A DNA stretch of 16,208 bases from an uncultured Collinsella sp. (GTDB taxonomy: Bacteria > Actinomycetota > Coriobacteriia > Coriobacteriales > Coriobacteriaceae): the NCBI GenBank assembly GCA_900551555.1, contig URWC01000028.1, positions 1-16,208 of the forward strand, read 5' to 3'. The position numbers and the translations under genes are program-made. Below are positions 6,826 through 13,737 of the stretch, one piece after another (the stretch's first letter is position 1; each line of letters opens with the position of its first letter). The notes under the pieces were generated by a model. That model was given only the letters and a program-made list of their open reading frames with translations. It searched no databases and was not told the DNA's origin.

Positions 6826-7506
6826 ATGCGGGTTTTGATCACGGGCGCTTCGGGCGGTATCGGAGCCGCGTGCGTGCAGCGCTTTTTGGACGAGGGCCAC
6901 GAGGTCGTGGGCTTTGATCTGCTGCCGGCGGCGATCGAACACGAGCGCTACCGCCATCTGATTGTTGACGTCCGCAGGCCGGACGCGTTTCCGGACGACC
7001 TTGAGCCCCAGGTGATCGTGAACGTTGCCGGCACGCAGGATTCGGCCGATGACATCGCCGCCAACCTGTATGGCACCATCAACGTGACCGAGCGCTACGC
7101 CTTTGCGGGGGAGGGGCTTGCCGCCAAGCCGGCGCCGGCTATCCAATCCGTGGTCAATGTGGGGTCGGCGAGTGGGCATACGGGATCGGAGTTTCCTGCC
7201 TATGCTGCCAGCAAGGGCGGCGTTATCGCCTACACCAAGAACCTTGCAAACCGTCTGGCGCCGCAGGCTATCGCCAACAGTGTGGACCCGGGTGGCGTTA
7301 TCACGCCGCTCAACCGTTGCGTGATGGAAGACGAACACCTGTGGAACCAGATTATGGAGCTCACGCCGCTTAAGCGCTGGGCCACCGCCCAAGAGATCGC
7401 CGAGTGGATCTACTTTGTGGGCGTGACCAACCGGTTTATGACCGGGCAGAGTCTGTTGATCGATGGCGGCGAGGCTGGCCGCACACAATTTATATGGCCC
7501 GAATAG
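6826..7506 (+). CDS. SDR-family NAD(P)-dependent oxidoreductase
   Basis: The 226-residue protein is a classical short-chain dehydrogenase. It has the cofactor loop TGASGGIG (6-13), an acidic residue after strand 2 (FDLLP, D31) that favours NAD(H), NVAG (66-69), catalytic Asn in AANLYG (N80), Ser (S114), and YAASK (Y126 and K130). The C-terminal MTGQSLLIDGG is typical. The region between strands 2 and 4 is shorter than usual, which makes the protein a little smaller than the normal 245-250 residues. The substrate cannot be told from sequence. It starts nine bases after the transporter stop with AAGGAG upstream and is followed by a strong terminator, so it shares the transporter's leader; whether it takes part in queuosine metabolism is open. 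Confidence 0.9.
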   Translation: MRVLITGASGGIGAACVQRFLDEGHEVVGFDLLPAAIEHERYRHLIVDVRRPDAFPDDLEPQVIVNVAGTQDSADDIAANLYGTINVTERYAFAGEGLAAKPAPAIQSVVNVGSASGHTGSEFPAYAASKGGVIAYTKNLANRLAPQAIANSVDPGGVITPLNRCVMEDEHLWNQIMELTPLKRWATAQEIAEWIYFVGVTNRFMTGQSLLIDGGEAGRTQFIWPE

Positions 7507-7507
7507 G

Positions 7508-7543
7508 AAACGCGCCCGATGGAAAGCCGTCGGGCGCGTTTTT
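7508..7543 (+). terminator. Intrinsic terminator after the SDR gene
   Basis: AAACGCGCCCGA (7508-7519) pairs perfectly with TCGGGCGCGTTT (7530-7541), loop of ten, followed by TTTTT at the 3' side (7539-7543). It starts two bases after the stop codon. The A-run on the other side means it could also end the convergent ung transcript. Confidence 0.9.
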
Positions 7544-7556
7544 GATGTATCGATTT

Positions 7557-8282
7557 TTAGCCGAGGCAAGTCCAGTTGACGGGGGTCGAGCCGTGCTGTT
7601 CGAGTAGCCGATTGGCTGCCGAGAAGGGACGCGATCCCATAAAGGCGGGGAGTTCTGCCGTGGCGCGGTTGGCCGAAAGCGGCGAGGGGTGCGTGGAGGC
7701 CAGGCAGGACTTGTCGGTTGCTTTGCCCGTGCCAGTTGCGACGAGCTTATCTTCGACCATCTGCTGGGCAAAGCGGCCCCATGCCAAAAAGACAACCGGT
7801 TGGGGCAGCTGACAGCAGCGCTCGATAACGTAGTCGGTGAGCGTGTTCCAGCCAAGCTTGGCGTGCGAGTTAGCGGCATGCTCGCGCACGGTGAGCGTAG
7901 TGTTGAGGAGCAGGACGCCCTGTTGTGCCCATGGTGTTAGATCTCCCGTGGCGGGAATGGGACAACCCAGATCGGCTTTGAGTTCCTTATAGATGTTGCG
8001 CAGGCTCGGCGGCAACTTGGTTTGCGTCGCGGGGACCGAGAACGACAGTCCCATTGCCTGGTTGGGTCCGTGATAGGGGTCCTGACCCAAGATGACAACT
8101 TTGACCTGGTCGGCCGGCGTGTAGGCGAGGGCATTGAGGATGTCGTCTTGTGCCGGGTAGATGGTCTGCTCGGCACGCAAAAGGGCGATACGCTCGAGCA
8201 GCTGGTTCGTAGTGTCACGTACCGGCTGCGGCGCATCGCCCAACCAAGTTGCTATGTTGCGGTCGCGGGTCGCGGCGTCCAT
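7557..8282 (-). CDS. ung: Uracil-DNA glycosylase, family 1
   Basis: The 241-residue protein has the diagnostic motifs of family 1 uracil-DNA glycosylase: GQDPYHGPNQAMGLSFSV (66-83, catalytic D68 and the uracil-stacking Phe), LLLNTTLTV (124-132, uracil-binding Asn127) and HPSPLSA (198-204, catalytic H198 and the DNA-intercalating loop). The enzyme removes uracil from DNA in the cytoplasm and starts base excision repair. The length is slightly above the usual 220-230 because of a short N-terminal extension and a KATDKS insertion. ATG at 8282 is preceded by AAAGGAG. The gene lies downstream of the EamA gene on the same strand with an 88-base gap that contains two small hairpins, and its 3' end faces the SDR gene across a shared terminator. 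Confidence 0.97.
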   Translation of the reverse strand: MDAATRDRNIATWLGDAPQPVRDTTNQLLERIALLRAEQTIYPAQDDILNALAYTPADQVKVVILGQDPYHGPNQAMGLSFSVPATQTKLPPSLRNIYKELKADLGCPIPATGDLTPWAQQGVLLLNTTLTVREHAANSHAKLGWNTLTDYVIERCCQLPQPVVFLAWGRFAQQMVEDKLVATGTGKATDKSCLASTHPSPLSANRATAELPAFMGSRPFSAANRLLEQHGSTPVNWTCLG

Positions 8283-8298
8283 GGGGCTCCTTTACGTC

Positions 8299-8343
8299 AG
8301 ATGCTCTGCTGGCATCTATTGTAAAGGCGCACCGGTTGCCTTT
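8299..8343 (-). other. Two small hairpins in the gap between EamA and ung
   Basis: AAAGGC (8323-8328) pairs with GCCTTT (8338-8343) around an ACCGGT-containing loop and could be a weak terminator for the EamA gene. AGATGC (8299-8304) pairs with GCATCT (8312-8317) and would lie in the ung leader. On the minus strand TACAAT (8318-8323) could be a -10 for ung, but no matching -35 is visible. Confidence 0.3.
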
Positions 8344-8370
8344 ATGCCGCGGCTGTATGAAGAGTGGGGT

Positions 8371-9273
8371 CTACGAGACGTGCTCGGGCGCTCCTGCCAT
8401 GCGAGCCTGTCCATGTGCGCGGAGGCGCGGAAGCTCGACGGTTGCCGCCATGACGCCGGTGAGGATGAGGGCGGCGCCAAAGAAGGCGATGGGGCTCAGG
8501 ACCTCGCCGACCAGGAAGAACGAAAAGACGGCGGAGCAGACCGGCTCGAGCGAGAAGGCGAAACCGGTGGTCTCGGCAGGCACGTGGGGCTGCACGAGTG
8601 TCTGGGTGATAAAGCCGTAGGCAGAGCAGATGAGTGCGAGCGCGACGACGACCACGATTTCGCCCGGCGTGCTGGGAAGCGTGAAGCCGCCAAAGGTGAA
8701 TGCCGCGACGCCCGAGAACAAACCGCCAAAGCCTAGCTGCCAAACGCCCAGAGCCAGCGGATCGACTTCTTCGACAAAGCGCTTGGCCACGATAATGTGG
8801 CTGGCATAGATAAAGGCCGAGAGCAGCATGATGATTGCGCCGGGATTCAGGCTGGTAAAGTCGGCGCCCGAGAGCAGCAGCATGCCGCAGGTGACGATAG
8901 CCGTGCCGATGAGCACCTTGCGCTCGGGGGCGCGACGCAGCAGGGCTGCGTTGGCAAACGGCACGATCACGACCGTCAGGCTCTGCAAAAAGTCGGCAGT
9001 GGAGGCAGAGGTGAGGCTGGAGCCCAGGCACATGCAGGTGAGCTCGGTTGCCATAATGGCGCCGATGATGGCGGCACGGACCATAAGGTCGCGGTTGATG
9101 CGCAACGCGTGCTTGTGGAAGAGCAGCAGGCAGACCACAAAGGCGATGATGCAGCGTAGCGCGACGATGCTCGTGGCGTTCATGCTGTCCATGCCGATCT
9201 TCATGAGGGGATACGAAAAGCCCCATGCGACGGGAACGGAAAATGAGAGCGCGATTGCTTTTTTGCGATCCAT
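8371..9273 (-). CDS. EamA-family (DMT superfamily) transporter
   Basis: The 300-residue protein has about ten hydrophobic helices in two EamA halves (about 7-138 and 146-285). The N-terminus has the typical SVPVAWGFSYPLMKIGM with a conserved Trp-Gly-Phe, and the middle has LTSASTADFLQSLTVVIVP. The second half ends with the usual SLEPVCSAVFSFFLVGE and AALILTGVM signature, where EPV and GE are conserved family features. It is an inner-membrane exporter of unknown substrate. The ATG at 9273 is preceded by AAAGGAG. It is divergent from a LysR-type regulator across 158 bases, an arrangement in which the regulator commonly controls the exporter gene. It is clearly distinct from the EamA protein at 933-1808 and is not a recent duplicate of it. 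Confidence 0.92.
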   Translation of the reverse strand: MDRKKAIALSFSVPVAWGFSYPLMKIGMDSMNATSIVALRCIIAFVVCLLLFHKHALRINRDLMVRAAIIGAIMATELTCMCLGSSLTSASTADFLQSLTVVIVPFANAALLRRAPERKVLIGTAIVTCGMLLLSGADFTSLNPGAIIMLLSAFIYASHIIVAKRFVEEVDPLALGVWQLGFGGLFSGVAAFTFGGFTLPSTPGEIVVVVALALICSAYGFITQTLVQPHVPAETTGFAFSLEPVCSAVFSFFLVGEVLSPIAFFGAALILTGVMAATVELPRLRAHGQARMAGAPEHVS

Positions 9274-9359
9274 GGGACTCCTTTTGTTACAGAACGGTTT
9301 CGCAAAAAGGATTCTGCTCCCAGATGTGGATGTAGTAAAGCGAATGTACCTTCAGTATG

Positions 9360-9375
9360 ATTAAGAAATGCTAAT
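9360..9375. promoter_or_regulatory. Candidate LysR-type binding site
   Basis: ATTA (9360-9363) and TAAT (9372-9375) form an inverted repeat in ATTAAGAAATGCTAAT, which contains T-N11-A pairs as in LysR boxes. It lies 57 bases upstream of the LysR start and 87 upstream of the EamA start. No clear -35/-10 pair was found in this gap on either strand; TATGAT at 9356-9361 overlaps the site. Confidence 0.35.
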
Positions 9376-9431
9376 GTCAGTAGGAAAAGACCTGGCAAAA
9401 CGTTTTACAGCTATATTGACGTGGAGGCACG

Positions 9432-10298
9432 ATGGCATCGCGGTATCAGATCGTTTGTATGGTGGTCGATCGCGGCAGTCTGAAACACGCGGCGGACGAG
9501 CTGGGCTATACGCAAAGCGCGGTGAGTCAGGCCGTTAAGGCGCTCGAGCGCGAGCTGGGTACCACGCTTATCGAGCGCGGAAAGCAGGGCGTTTCGCTTA
9601 CGCGCGACGGTAAACAATATCTGCCGTATCTGCGCCAAATCGTGACCGCCGAGGCCGAGCTCGAGGGCAAGCGCCAGGAGCTGCTGGGGCTTTCGTCGAC
9701 CGATATTCGCATTGCGACGTTTACCAACGTGAGTCGAACCGTGTTACCGCGCGTGATCCGCGACTTTGGGGCGCTGCACCCGGGCGTACGCTTTACCCTT
9801 AAGCAGGGCGACTACACGCGCAACGCCCAATGGGTGCACGACGGCGTAGTGGATTTTTGCTTTACGGCACGCGGGTTTACCGCTGGCCTCGAGAAGCGCG
9901 TGGTCTATCACGACGAGTTGGTGGCACTGTTGCCTGTCGCGCATCCGCTGGCGGCAAAGGAAAAGGTGACGCTCGCCGACCTGGCGTCCGAGCCGTTTGT
10001 GCTGCTGGATGAGGGCGAACAGAGCCTGGTGCTCGATGCATTCGCGGCGCATGGCCTGTCGCCGCACGTGACGAGCGAGGTCACCGACGACTACACCATC
10101 ATGGCGATGGTGGAGGAGGGCCTAGGCGTGAGTATGCTCTACCGTCGTACTGTGGAGGGCATGCGTGCCGATATTCGCGTACGTCCCATCGTGCACGCCC
10201 CCTCGCGCGACGTAGTGGCGGCCTGGCGCAGCTGGGACACCATGCCCATCGCCACGAGGCGCTTTATCGACTATATGAGCTCTCATATTGTCAATTAA
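9432..10298 (+). CDS. LysR-family transcriptional regulator
   Basis: The 288-residue protein is a typical LysR regulator. The N-terminal helix-turn-helix spans about 16-40 (GSLKHAADELGYTQSAVSQA and the recognition helix VKALERELG), followed by LIERGKQGVSLTRDG. The linker helix is at about 62-86, and an effector-binding domain of two alpha/beta lobes follows from about residue 91 (DIRIATFTNVSRTVLPRVI) to the C-terminus. The start at 9432 has GGAGG four bases upstream. Because it is divergent from the EamA exporter, I infer that it senses a small molecule and controls that exporter, as many LysR proteins do for adjacent transporters. Effector unknown. It converges on the MATE gene with a gap of only 27 bases and no obvious terminator. 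Confidence 0.93.
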   Translation: MASRYQIVCMVVDRGSLKHAADELGYTQSAVSQAVKALERELGTTLIERGKQGVSLTRDGKQYLPYLRQIVTAEAELEGKRQELLGLSSTDIRIATFTNVSRTVLPRVIRDFGALHPGVRFTLKQGDYTRNAQWVHDGVVDFCFTARGFTAGLEKRVVYHDELVALLPVAHPLAAKEKVTLADLASEPFVLLDEGEQSLVLDAFAAHGLSPHVTSEVTDDYTIMAMVEEGLGVSMLYRRTVEGMRADIRVRPIVHAPSRDVVAAWRSWDTMPIATRRFIDYMSSHIVN

Positions 10299-10325
10299 TG
10301 ACTGGCGCGGCGTTGAGTGCGGTGT

Positions 10326-11708
10326 TTAGCGGGCTGCCGCTTTGGCTTGGGTGACACGATAGGTGCGTGCCGGGTGGCAGAGTAGCACCGCCACGACCAT
10401 AAAGAACGCCGTGGTGCCCAGGCTGATGGGGTAGACCATCATAATGTTCGCAAAGGTGCGGAAGTGCGGGAACACGCAGAACACCCAATAGAAGCGGATG
10501 CCGCAGACGCAGATCATGGTGATGAGGGCGGGCGTGAGCGAGATACCAAAGCCGCGCAGGTAGCCGGACATGTTTTCGTAGAACATGCTAAAGGCGTACG
10601 CCGGGAAGATCGAACATACGCGGATATAGCCGATCGAGACGATGTTGGGATCGCTGTTGAACAGCGACAAGATCTCGCGCCCCAGGCCGACAATAATGAT
10701 GATCGTGGTGAGTGCAACGATACCGCCTTCGACCAGGCAGACCTTGAGCGTTTTGGTGCAGCGGTCGATCTGGCGGGCACCGTGGTTTTGTCCCACAAAG
10801 GTGGTGCACGCCTGGCTAAAGCTGTTGAGCAGGTTGTAGCATACGTACTCCAGGCTCATGGCGGCGCTCGATGCCGCCATGACCTCGGTGCCCAGGCTGT
10901 TGATGGCGGACTGGATGATGATGTTGGCGACGGCAAAGACGGCGCTTTGGATGCCGGCGGGCAGGCCGATCTTGACGATGCGCTTGAGGGCGACGGGGTC
11001 GATAGCCAAGTCACGCGGGGTGACGCGGACGACAGAGTCGGTCTTGAGCAGGCGGATAAAGAGCGTAGCGGCGCTGACGGTGTAGGCGATGGCGGTGGCG
11101 ATGGCGACGCCCGCGACGCCCCAGTGAAGTACGGGGACAAAGATGAGGTCCAGGCCAATGTTGAGGACGGTGGACACGGCAAGCGCCTGCAGCGGCATGC
11201 GGGTGATGCCGACGGAGCGGAAGATCGCGGCCTCAAAGTTGTAGAGCAAAATCGAGGGCATGCTCAGCAAAAAGACGCGTAGATAGAGTGAGGCGAGCGG
11301 CATGGTCTCGGCGGGAACGTTGAGCGCGGCGAGCATGGGCTCGGCAAAGATCTCGCCCAGAGCGATGACGACAAAGCCCACGAGTGCCATTAAAATCGAG
11401 GTATGGACGGCGCGTTTGACCATGTTCTGATCGTTGCGGCCGATAGCGTTGGCGATGACCACGTTGGAGCCAAGCGACATGCCAATAAACAGGTTGAGCA
11501 TAAGGCTGGTAAGCGGAACATTGGAGCCGACCGCCGCCATGGCGAGGGTTCCCTGGTCGCCCGAGAAGTTGCCGATAATGACCGTGGCGATGAGGTTCGA
11601 CAGCTGCTCCAAGATGCTCGTGGCGGCCACGGGGAAGGCGAACAGGGGAATATTGCGCCACAGCGAGCCGGTGGTCATATCGATGTGCTTAGATGCGGTA
11701 TCAGCCAT
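10326..11708 (-). CDS. MATE-family multidrug/Na+ efflux protein
   Basis: The 460-residue protein has about 12 hydrophobic helices in two related bundles and is the normal length for a MATE exporter. It starts with the typical GSLWRNIPLFAFPVAATSILEQL, then NLIATVIIGNF and a family segment ALAVSTVLNIGLDLIFV near the end of the first bundle. The second half has the matching IVKIGLPAGIQSAVFAVANI and a VGQNHGARQ loop. MATE proteins use Na+ or H+ gradients to export cationic drugs or metabolites across the inner membrane; the substrate here is not determined. I take ATG 11708; its ribosome binding site is weak (GAGAG). A downstream ATG at 11678 (MTTGSLW) has no better site. It runs antisense to, and ends next to, the LysR gene. 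Confidence 0.94.
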   Translation of the reverse strand: MADTASKHIDMTTGSLWRNIPLFAFPVAATSILEQLSNLIATVIIGNFSGDQGTLAMAAVGSNVPLTSLMLNLFIGMSLGSNVVIANAIGRNDQNMVKRAVHTSILMALVGFVVIALGEIFAEPMLAALNVPAETMPLASLYLRVFLLSMPSILLYNFEAAIFRSVGITRMPLQALAVSTVLNIGLDLIFVPVLHWGVAGVAIATAIAYTVSAATLFIRLLKTDSVVRVTPRDLAIDPVALKRIVKIGLPAGIQSAVFAVANIIIQSAINSLGTEVMAASSAAMSLEYVCYNLLNSFSQACTTFVGQNHGARQIDRCTKTLKVCLVEGGIVALTTIIIIVGLGREILSLFNSDPNIVSIGYIRVCSIFPAYAFSMFYENMSGYLRGFGISLTPALITMICVCGIRFYWVFCVFPHFRTFANIMMVYPISLGTTAFFMVVAVLLCHPARTYRVTQAKAAAR

Positions 11709-11787
11709 ACGCTCTCAATCTCTAACATGCTATATCGTGCTTATTTGCGCAGACGATGATACTCCTAATGCAACCAGTCGGCACTTA

Positions 11788-11895
11788 GGGACGTTCCTTT
11801 TCTGCCGGCAGCTGGGGACACTCCTTATCTCTTCTAACTAGTCATTCAAGAACGTCTCTTCTAACTAGTCATTCAAGAACGTCCCCAATGACTAG
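11788..11895. repeat. REP-like repeat cluster with a tandem duplication
   Basis: This part of the gap between the MATE and rlmA genes is built of short related blocks. GGGACGTTC (11788-11796) and GAACGTCCC (11877-11885) are exact inverted copies. A GGGGACACTCC block follows at about 11814-11824, after the palindrome CTGCCGGCAG (11802-11811). A 27-base segment is tandemly repeated at 11828-11854 and 11855-11881. CTAGTCATT (11865-11873) and AATGACTAG (11887-11895) form a further perfect inverted repeat. Short blocks ending in CGTCCC or TGTCCC are typical of intergenic REP-like elements mobilised by IS200-like (RAYT) transposases in many Gram-positive genomes; no such transposase is in this window. 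The flanks 11709-11787 and 11896-11951 hold nothing else I can support. Confidence 0.65.
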
Positions 11896-11951
11896 GTGGG
11901 GAAGGCGTGCGACAATGGTGGGCGTTGTGTTGTTCGCGCTAAGGAGTTGCC

Positions 11952-12767
11952 ATGTTGTTGTGTCCCGTTTGCCATGAGCCTTTGGTGGACAATGAGCGCG
12001 GTGCTGCATGCGCGGGCGGACACCGGTTTGACCGTGCTCGCGAGGGCTATCTATATCTACTGCGCTCGTCCAAGAGCGGCGACTCCATGGGCGATCCCAA
12101 GTCGCAGGCACGCAGCCGTCGTGACTTTTTGAACCGTGGTTACTATGCGCCGTTGCGCGATGCGATGGTCGAGCTCGTGCGCGAGCGGGTGTCTGGGCGT
12201 GCAGCATCTGCGAACGGCCCCATGACGCTGCTCGATATTTGCTGCGGCGAGGGCTACTACACCAGCGCCATGGGCGCGGTGCCGGGCGTGGGCGCTTACG
12301 GGTTCGACTTGGGCAAAGAGATGGTGCGCCTGGCCGCCAAGCGCGGCGATGCGACCTATTTCGTGGCCAACATGAAGGACATCCCCGTGGCGGACGGCGC
12401 CTTCGATATGGTGACCGAGCTCTTCGCTCCCTTTAACGAGCGTGAGTTTGCCCGCGTGCTGGCGCCAGAGGGCTCACTCTATACCGTGGTGCCGGGTGCC
12501 CGTCATTTGTTTGGGCTCAAGGAGGTGCTCTACGACACGCCATATCTTAATGACGAGAAGCTGCCGCAGACCACCGAGCTCGAGTTGGTCGGAACGCAGC
12601 GGGTGTCTGCGAATATTACGCTCCAGACCCAGGCCGATATCGAGGCGGTGTTCCAGATGACGCCGTACTACTACCGCACGCGCCCTGCCGACAAAGAGCG
12701 CCTGGCAAACCTGGAAACGCTCCAGACCGATATCGACTTCATCATCGCCGAGTACCGCCACAGCTAA
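11952..12767 (+). CDS. rlmA: 23S rRNA (guanine-N1)-methyltransferase, RlmA family
   Basis: The 271-residue protein matches RlmA from end to end. It has an N-terminal zinc finger with CPVC (C4, C7) and C20/H24 (CAGGH), then FDRAREGYLYLL, a RRDFLNRGYYAPLRD segment, the SAM-binding motif DICCGEGYYT (95-104), and the family's PGARHLFGLKEVLYD and MTPYYYRTRP. The enzyme methylates a guanine in helix 35 of 23S rRNA; Gram-negative RlmA-I acts on G745 and Gram-positive RlmA-II on G748, which can influence macrolide binding. Sequence alone does not decide between them, though G748 is more likely in an actinobacterium. The start is ATG 11952 with AAGGAG upstream. It is followed by a double terminator and looks monocistronic. 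Confidence 0.93.
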   Translation: MLLCPVCHEPLVDNERGAACAGGHRFDRAREGYLYLLRSSKSGDSMGDPKSQARSRRDFLNRGYYAPLRDAMVELVRERVSGRAASANGPMTLLDICCGEGYYTSAMGAVPGVGAYGFDLGKEMVRLAAKRGDATYFVANMKDIPVADGAFDMVTELFAPFNEREFARVLAPEGSLYTVVPGARHLFGLKEVLYDTPYLNDEKLPQTTELELVGTQRVSANITLQTQADIEAVFQMTPYYYRTRPADKERLANLETLQTDIDFIIAEYRHS

Positions 12768-12770
12768 CAA

Positions 12771-12807
12771 CCTGCCAAAAAGGGACAGGTTTATTTTGGT
12801 AGGTTTT
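12771..12807 (+). terminator. Hairpin with T-run after rlmA, REP-like
   Basis: CCTGCCAAAA (12771-12780) pairs with TTTTGGTAGG (12794-12803), nine Watson-Crick pairs and one G-T, followed by TTTT. It starts three bases after the rlmA stop. The loop contains AGGGACAGG, a block resembling the REP-like repeats upstream of the gene, so this may be a mobile hairpin that serves as a terminator. Confidence 0.6.
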
Positions 12808-12821
12808 ATCTGGGCAAACGT

Positions 12822-12859
12822 AAAGGGCCGACCGCGGAGATGCGCGATCGGCCCTTTTT
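12822..12859. terminator. Strong bidirectional terminator between rlmA and the membrane protein gene
   Basis: AAAGGGCCGA (12822-12831) pairs with TCGGCCCTTT (12848-12857), and the stem continues through CGCG/CGCG (12833-12836 with 12843-12846) after one mismatch, with loop GAGATG. TTTTT follows on the plus strand. The A-run on the left side makes it able to stop the minus-strand membrane-protein transcript, which ends at 12896. Confidence 0.9.
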
Positions 12860-12895
12860 AGTTGCCTGGCTGCAGGGGTTATGAGAAGCGAGCGC

Positions 12896-13297
12896 TTATA
12901 GGCGGTCCTTGTTCTCGGCCTTAACGGCGTGTGCCTGCTGAACAAAGAACAGGTCGTACACCACGATGACAAAGGCGCCAAAGTTGATGGCGTCGCCGCC
13001 AAACGCGGGAAGCGTGAGCACCGCTTGGGCAAGCGTGGCGACCGCGGCAACAATACCGAGCTTAAACGCGCCGTCCACCTGCGAAGGCTTGTTGGCGCCC
13101 TTGATACCGGCGACGCCTGCGGCAAGGTCGACGAGACCCTTGGCGATAAGCACGACCGCCGCGAGCGTGGCGTACGAACCGTACGTGGAATCGAGACCGC
13201 CCGTGGCGATACCGACGCCGGCGGTGACGAGGCTGGCGATGCCCAAAACAAAGTAGATGAGAGCAAGGATTTTGAGAGTCTTGCGAGTGAAGCTCAT
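12896..13297 (-). CDS. Small four-helix membrane protein of unknown function
   Basis: The 133-residue protein begins at ATG 13297, which has AAAGGACC upstream; the frame stays open further upstream but those residues look unrelated. It has four predicted membrane helices: about 8-31, 42-66, 80-99 and 105-121, with short connecting loops and a charged, lysine-rich C-terminus (VKAENKDRL). The pattern of glycines and small residues within helices and the conserved-looking GLVDLAAGVAGI are those of small DUF-type integral membrane proteins. I do not recognise the family well enough to name it. The loop after helix 1 (GGLDST) and that after helix 2 (GANKPS) are short. A minus-strand promoter was not found; a cre-like palindrome lies about 98 bases upstream of the start. 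Confidence 0.8.
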   Translation of the reverse strand: MSFTRKTLKILALIYFVLGIASLVTAGVGIATGGLDSTYGSYATLAAVVLIAKGLVDLAAGVAGIKGANKPSQVDGAFKLGIVAAVATLAQAVLTLPAFGGDAINFGAFVIVVYDLFFVQQAHAVKAENKDRL

Positions 13298-13394
13298 GGC
13301 TGGTCCTTTCGATACGAGTACGCCAACTTGGCGCACCCAATGTACTGCACATATGGTGAAGCACATTGTAGTTCAACGCAGCGATGCATGCGCC

Positions 13395-13408
13395 TGAAAG
13401 CGCTTTGA
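13395..13408. promoter_or_regulatory. cre-like / LacI-family operator palindrome
   Basis: TGAAAGCGCTTTGA at 13395-13408 contains the perfect palindrome AAAGCGCTTT and fits the catabolite-responsive element consensus of LacI/CcpA proteins at 13 of 14 positions. It lies between the divergent membrane protein gene (starts 13297) and the small membrane ORF (13531). I see no other regulatory feature in 13298-13530. It could arise by chance. Confidence 0.35.
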
Positions 13409-13530
13409 GCCCGCGCGGACCAACCCAACCTTTCAAAAGGGAAAGCTGGACGTAAGGCAAATCGATGGCAGCCCATGTGCGGCGCTGCGATGATGGGGCC
13501 GTAACAAGGAGCTGGTCTCAAGGAGGAGTC

Positions 13531-13674
13531 ATGATGTACGGAGCAGGGCAAGTGCGTGAGCCGCGGTCGTTGGGAAGGCGCATGGGCGATTCCGTGATCG
13601 CTGCCGTGTGCATGGGATTGATGGCGGTACTTTGCATTGCGATGCTGTGGGCCATGTCGCATGTGGGACAATAG
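13531..13674 (+). CDS. Predicted 47-residue single-span membrane protein
   Basis: From ATG 13531 the frame encodes 47 residues, with AAGGAGGAG just upstream, one of the strongest ribosome binding sites in the window. The protein has a charged N-terminus (residues 9-20, with several Arg) followed by one hydrophobic segment at about 21-42 (SVIAAVCMGLMAVLCIAMLW) and a short tail, so it would sit in the membrane with the positive end inside. The frame could start further upstream, but no good ribosome binding site supports that. The stop is 63 bases before rsmJ, so the two may share a transcript. No known family is recognised. It may be a real small protein. Confidence 0.6.
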   Translation: MMYGAGQVREPRSLGRRMGDSVIAAVCMGLMAVLCIAMLWAMSHVGQ

Positions 13675-13737
13675 CGGACGGTTGGGTGCTGACATAAACG
13701 GCGCTCACGTATTCGTTTTGCTTGTTAAGGAGTACCC

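Noticed and set aside
6073..7569. Long open frame of 498 codons antisense to the transporter and SDR genes
   Set aside because: It crosses the riboswitch, two certain genes and the terminator, and its composition is that of an antisense shadow.
8342..9226. Second long minus-strand frame inside the EamA gene
   Set aside because: It is Arg/His-rich, overlaps a clear transporter gene in a neighbouring frame on the same strand, and shows no known domain.
9282..9296. TTGTTACAGA near the EamA start as another copy of the hairpin unit
   Set aside because: Ten bases match the right arm of unit 1 but no inverted partner is present, so chance is the simpler explanation.
12929..13408. Plus-strand 159-codon frame antisense to the four-helix membrane protein
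   Set aside because: It is an Arg/Asp-rich shadow running through the terminated gene and its promoter region, with no support from ribosome binding site or motifs.
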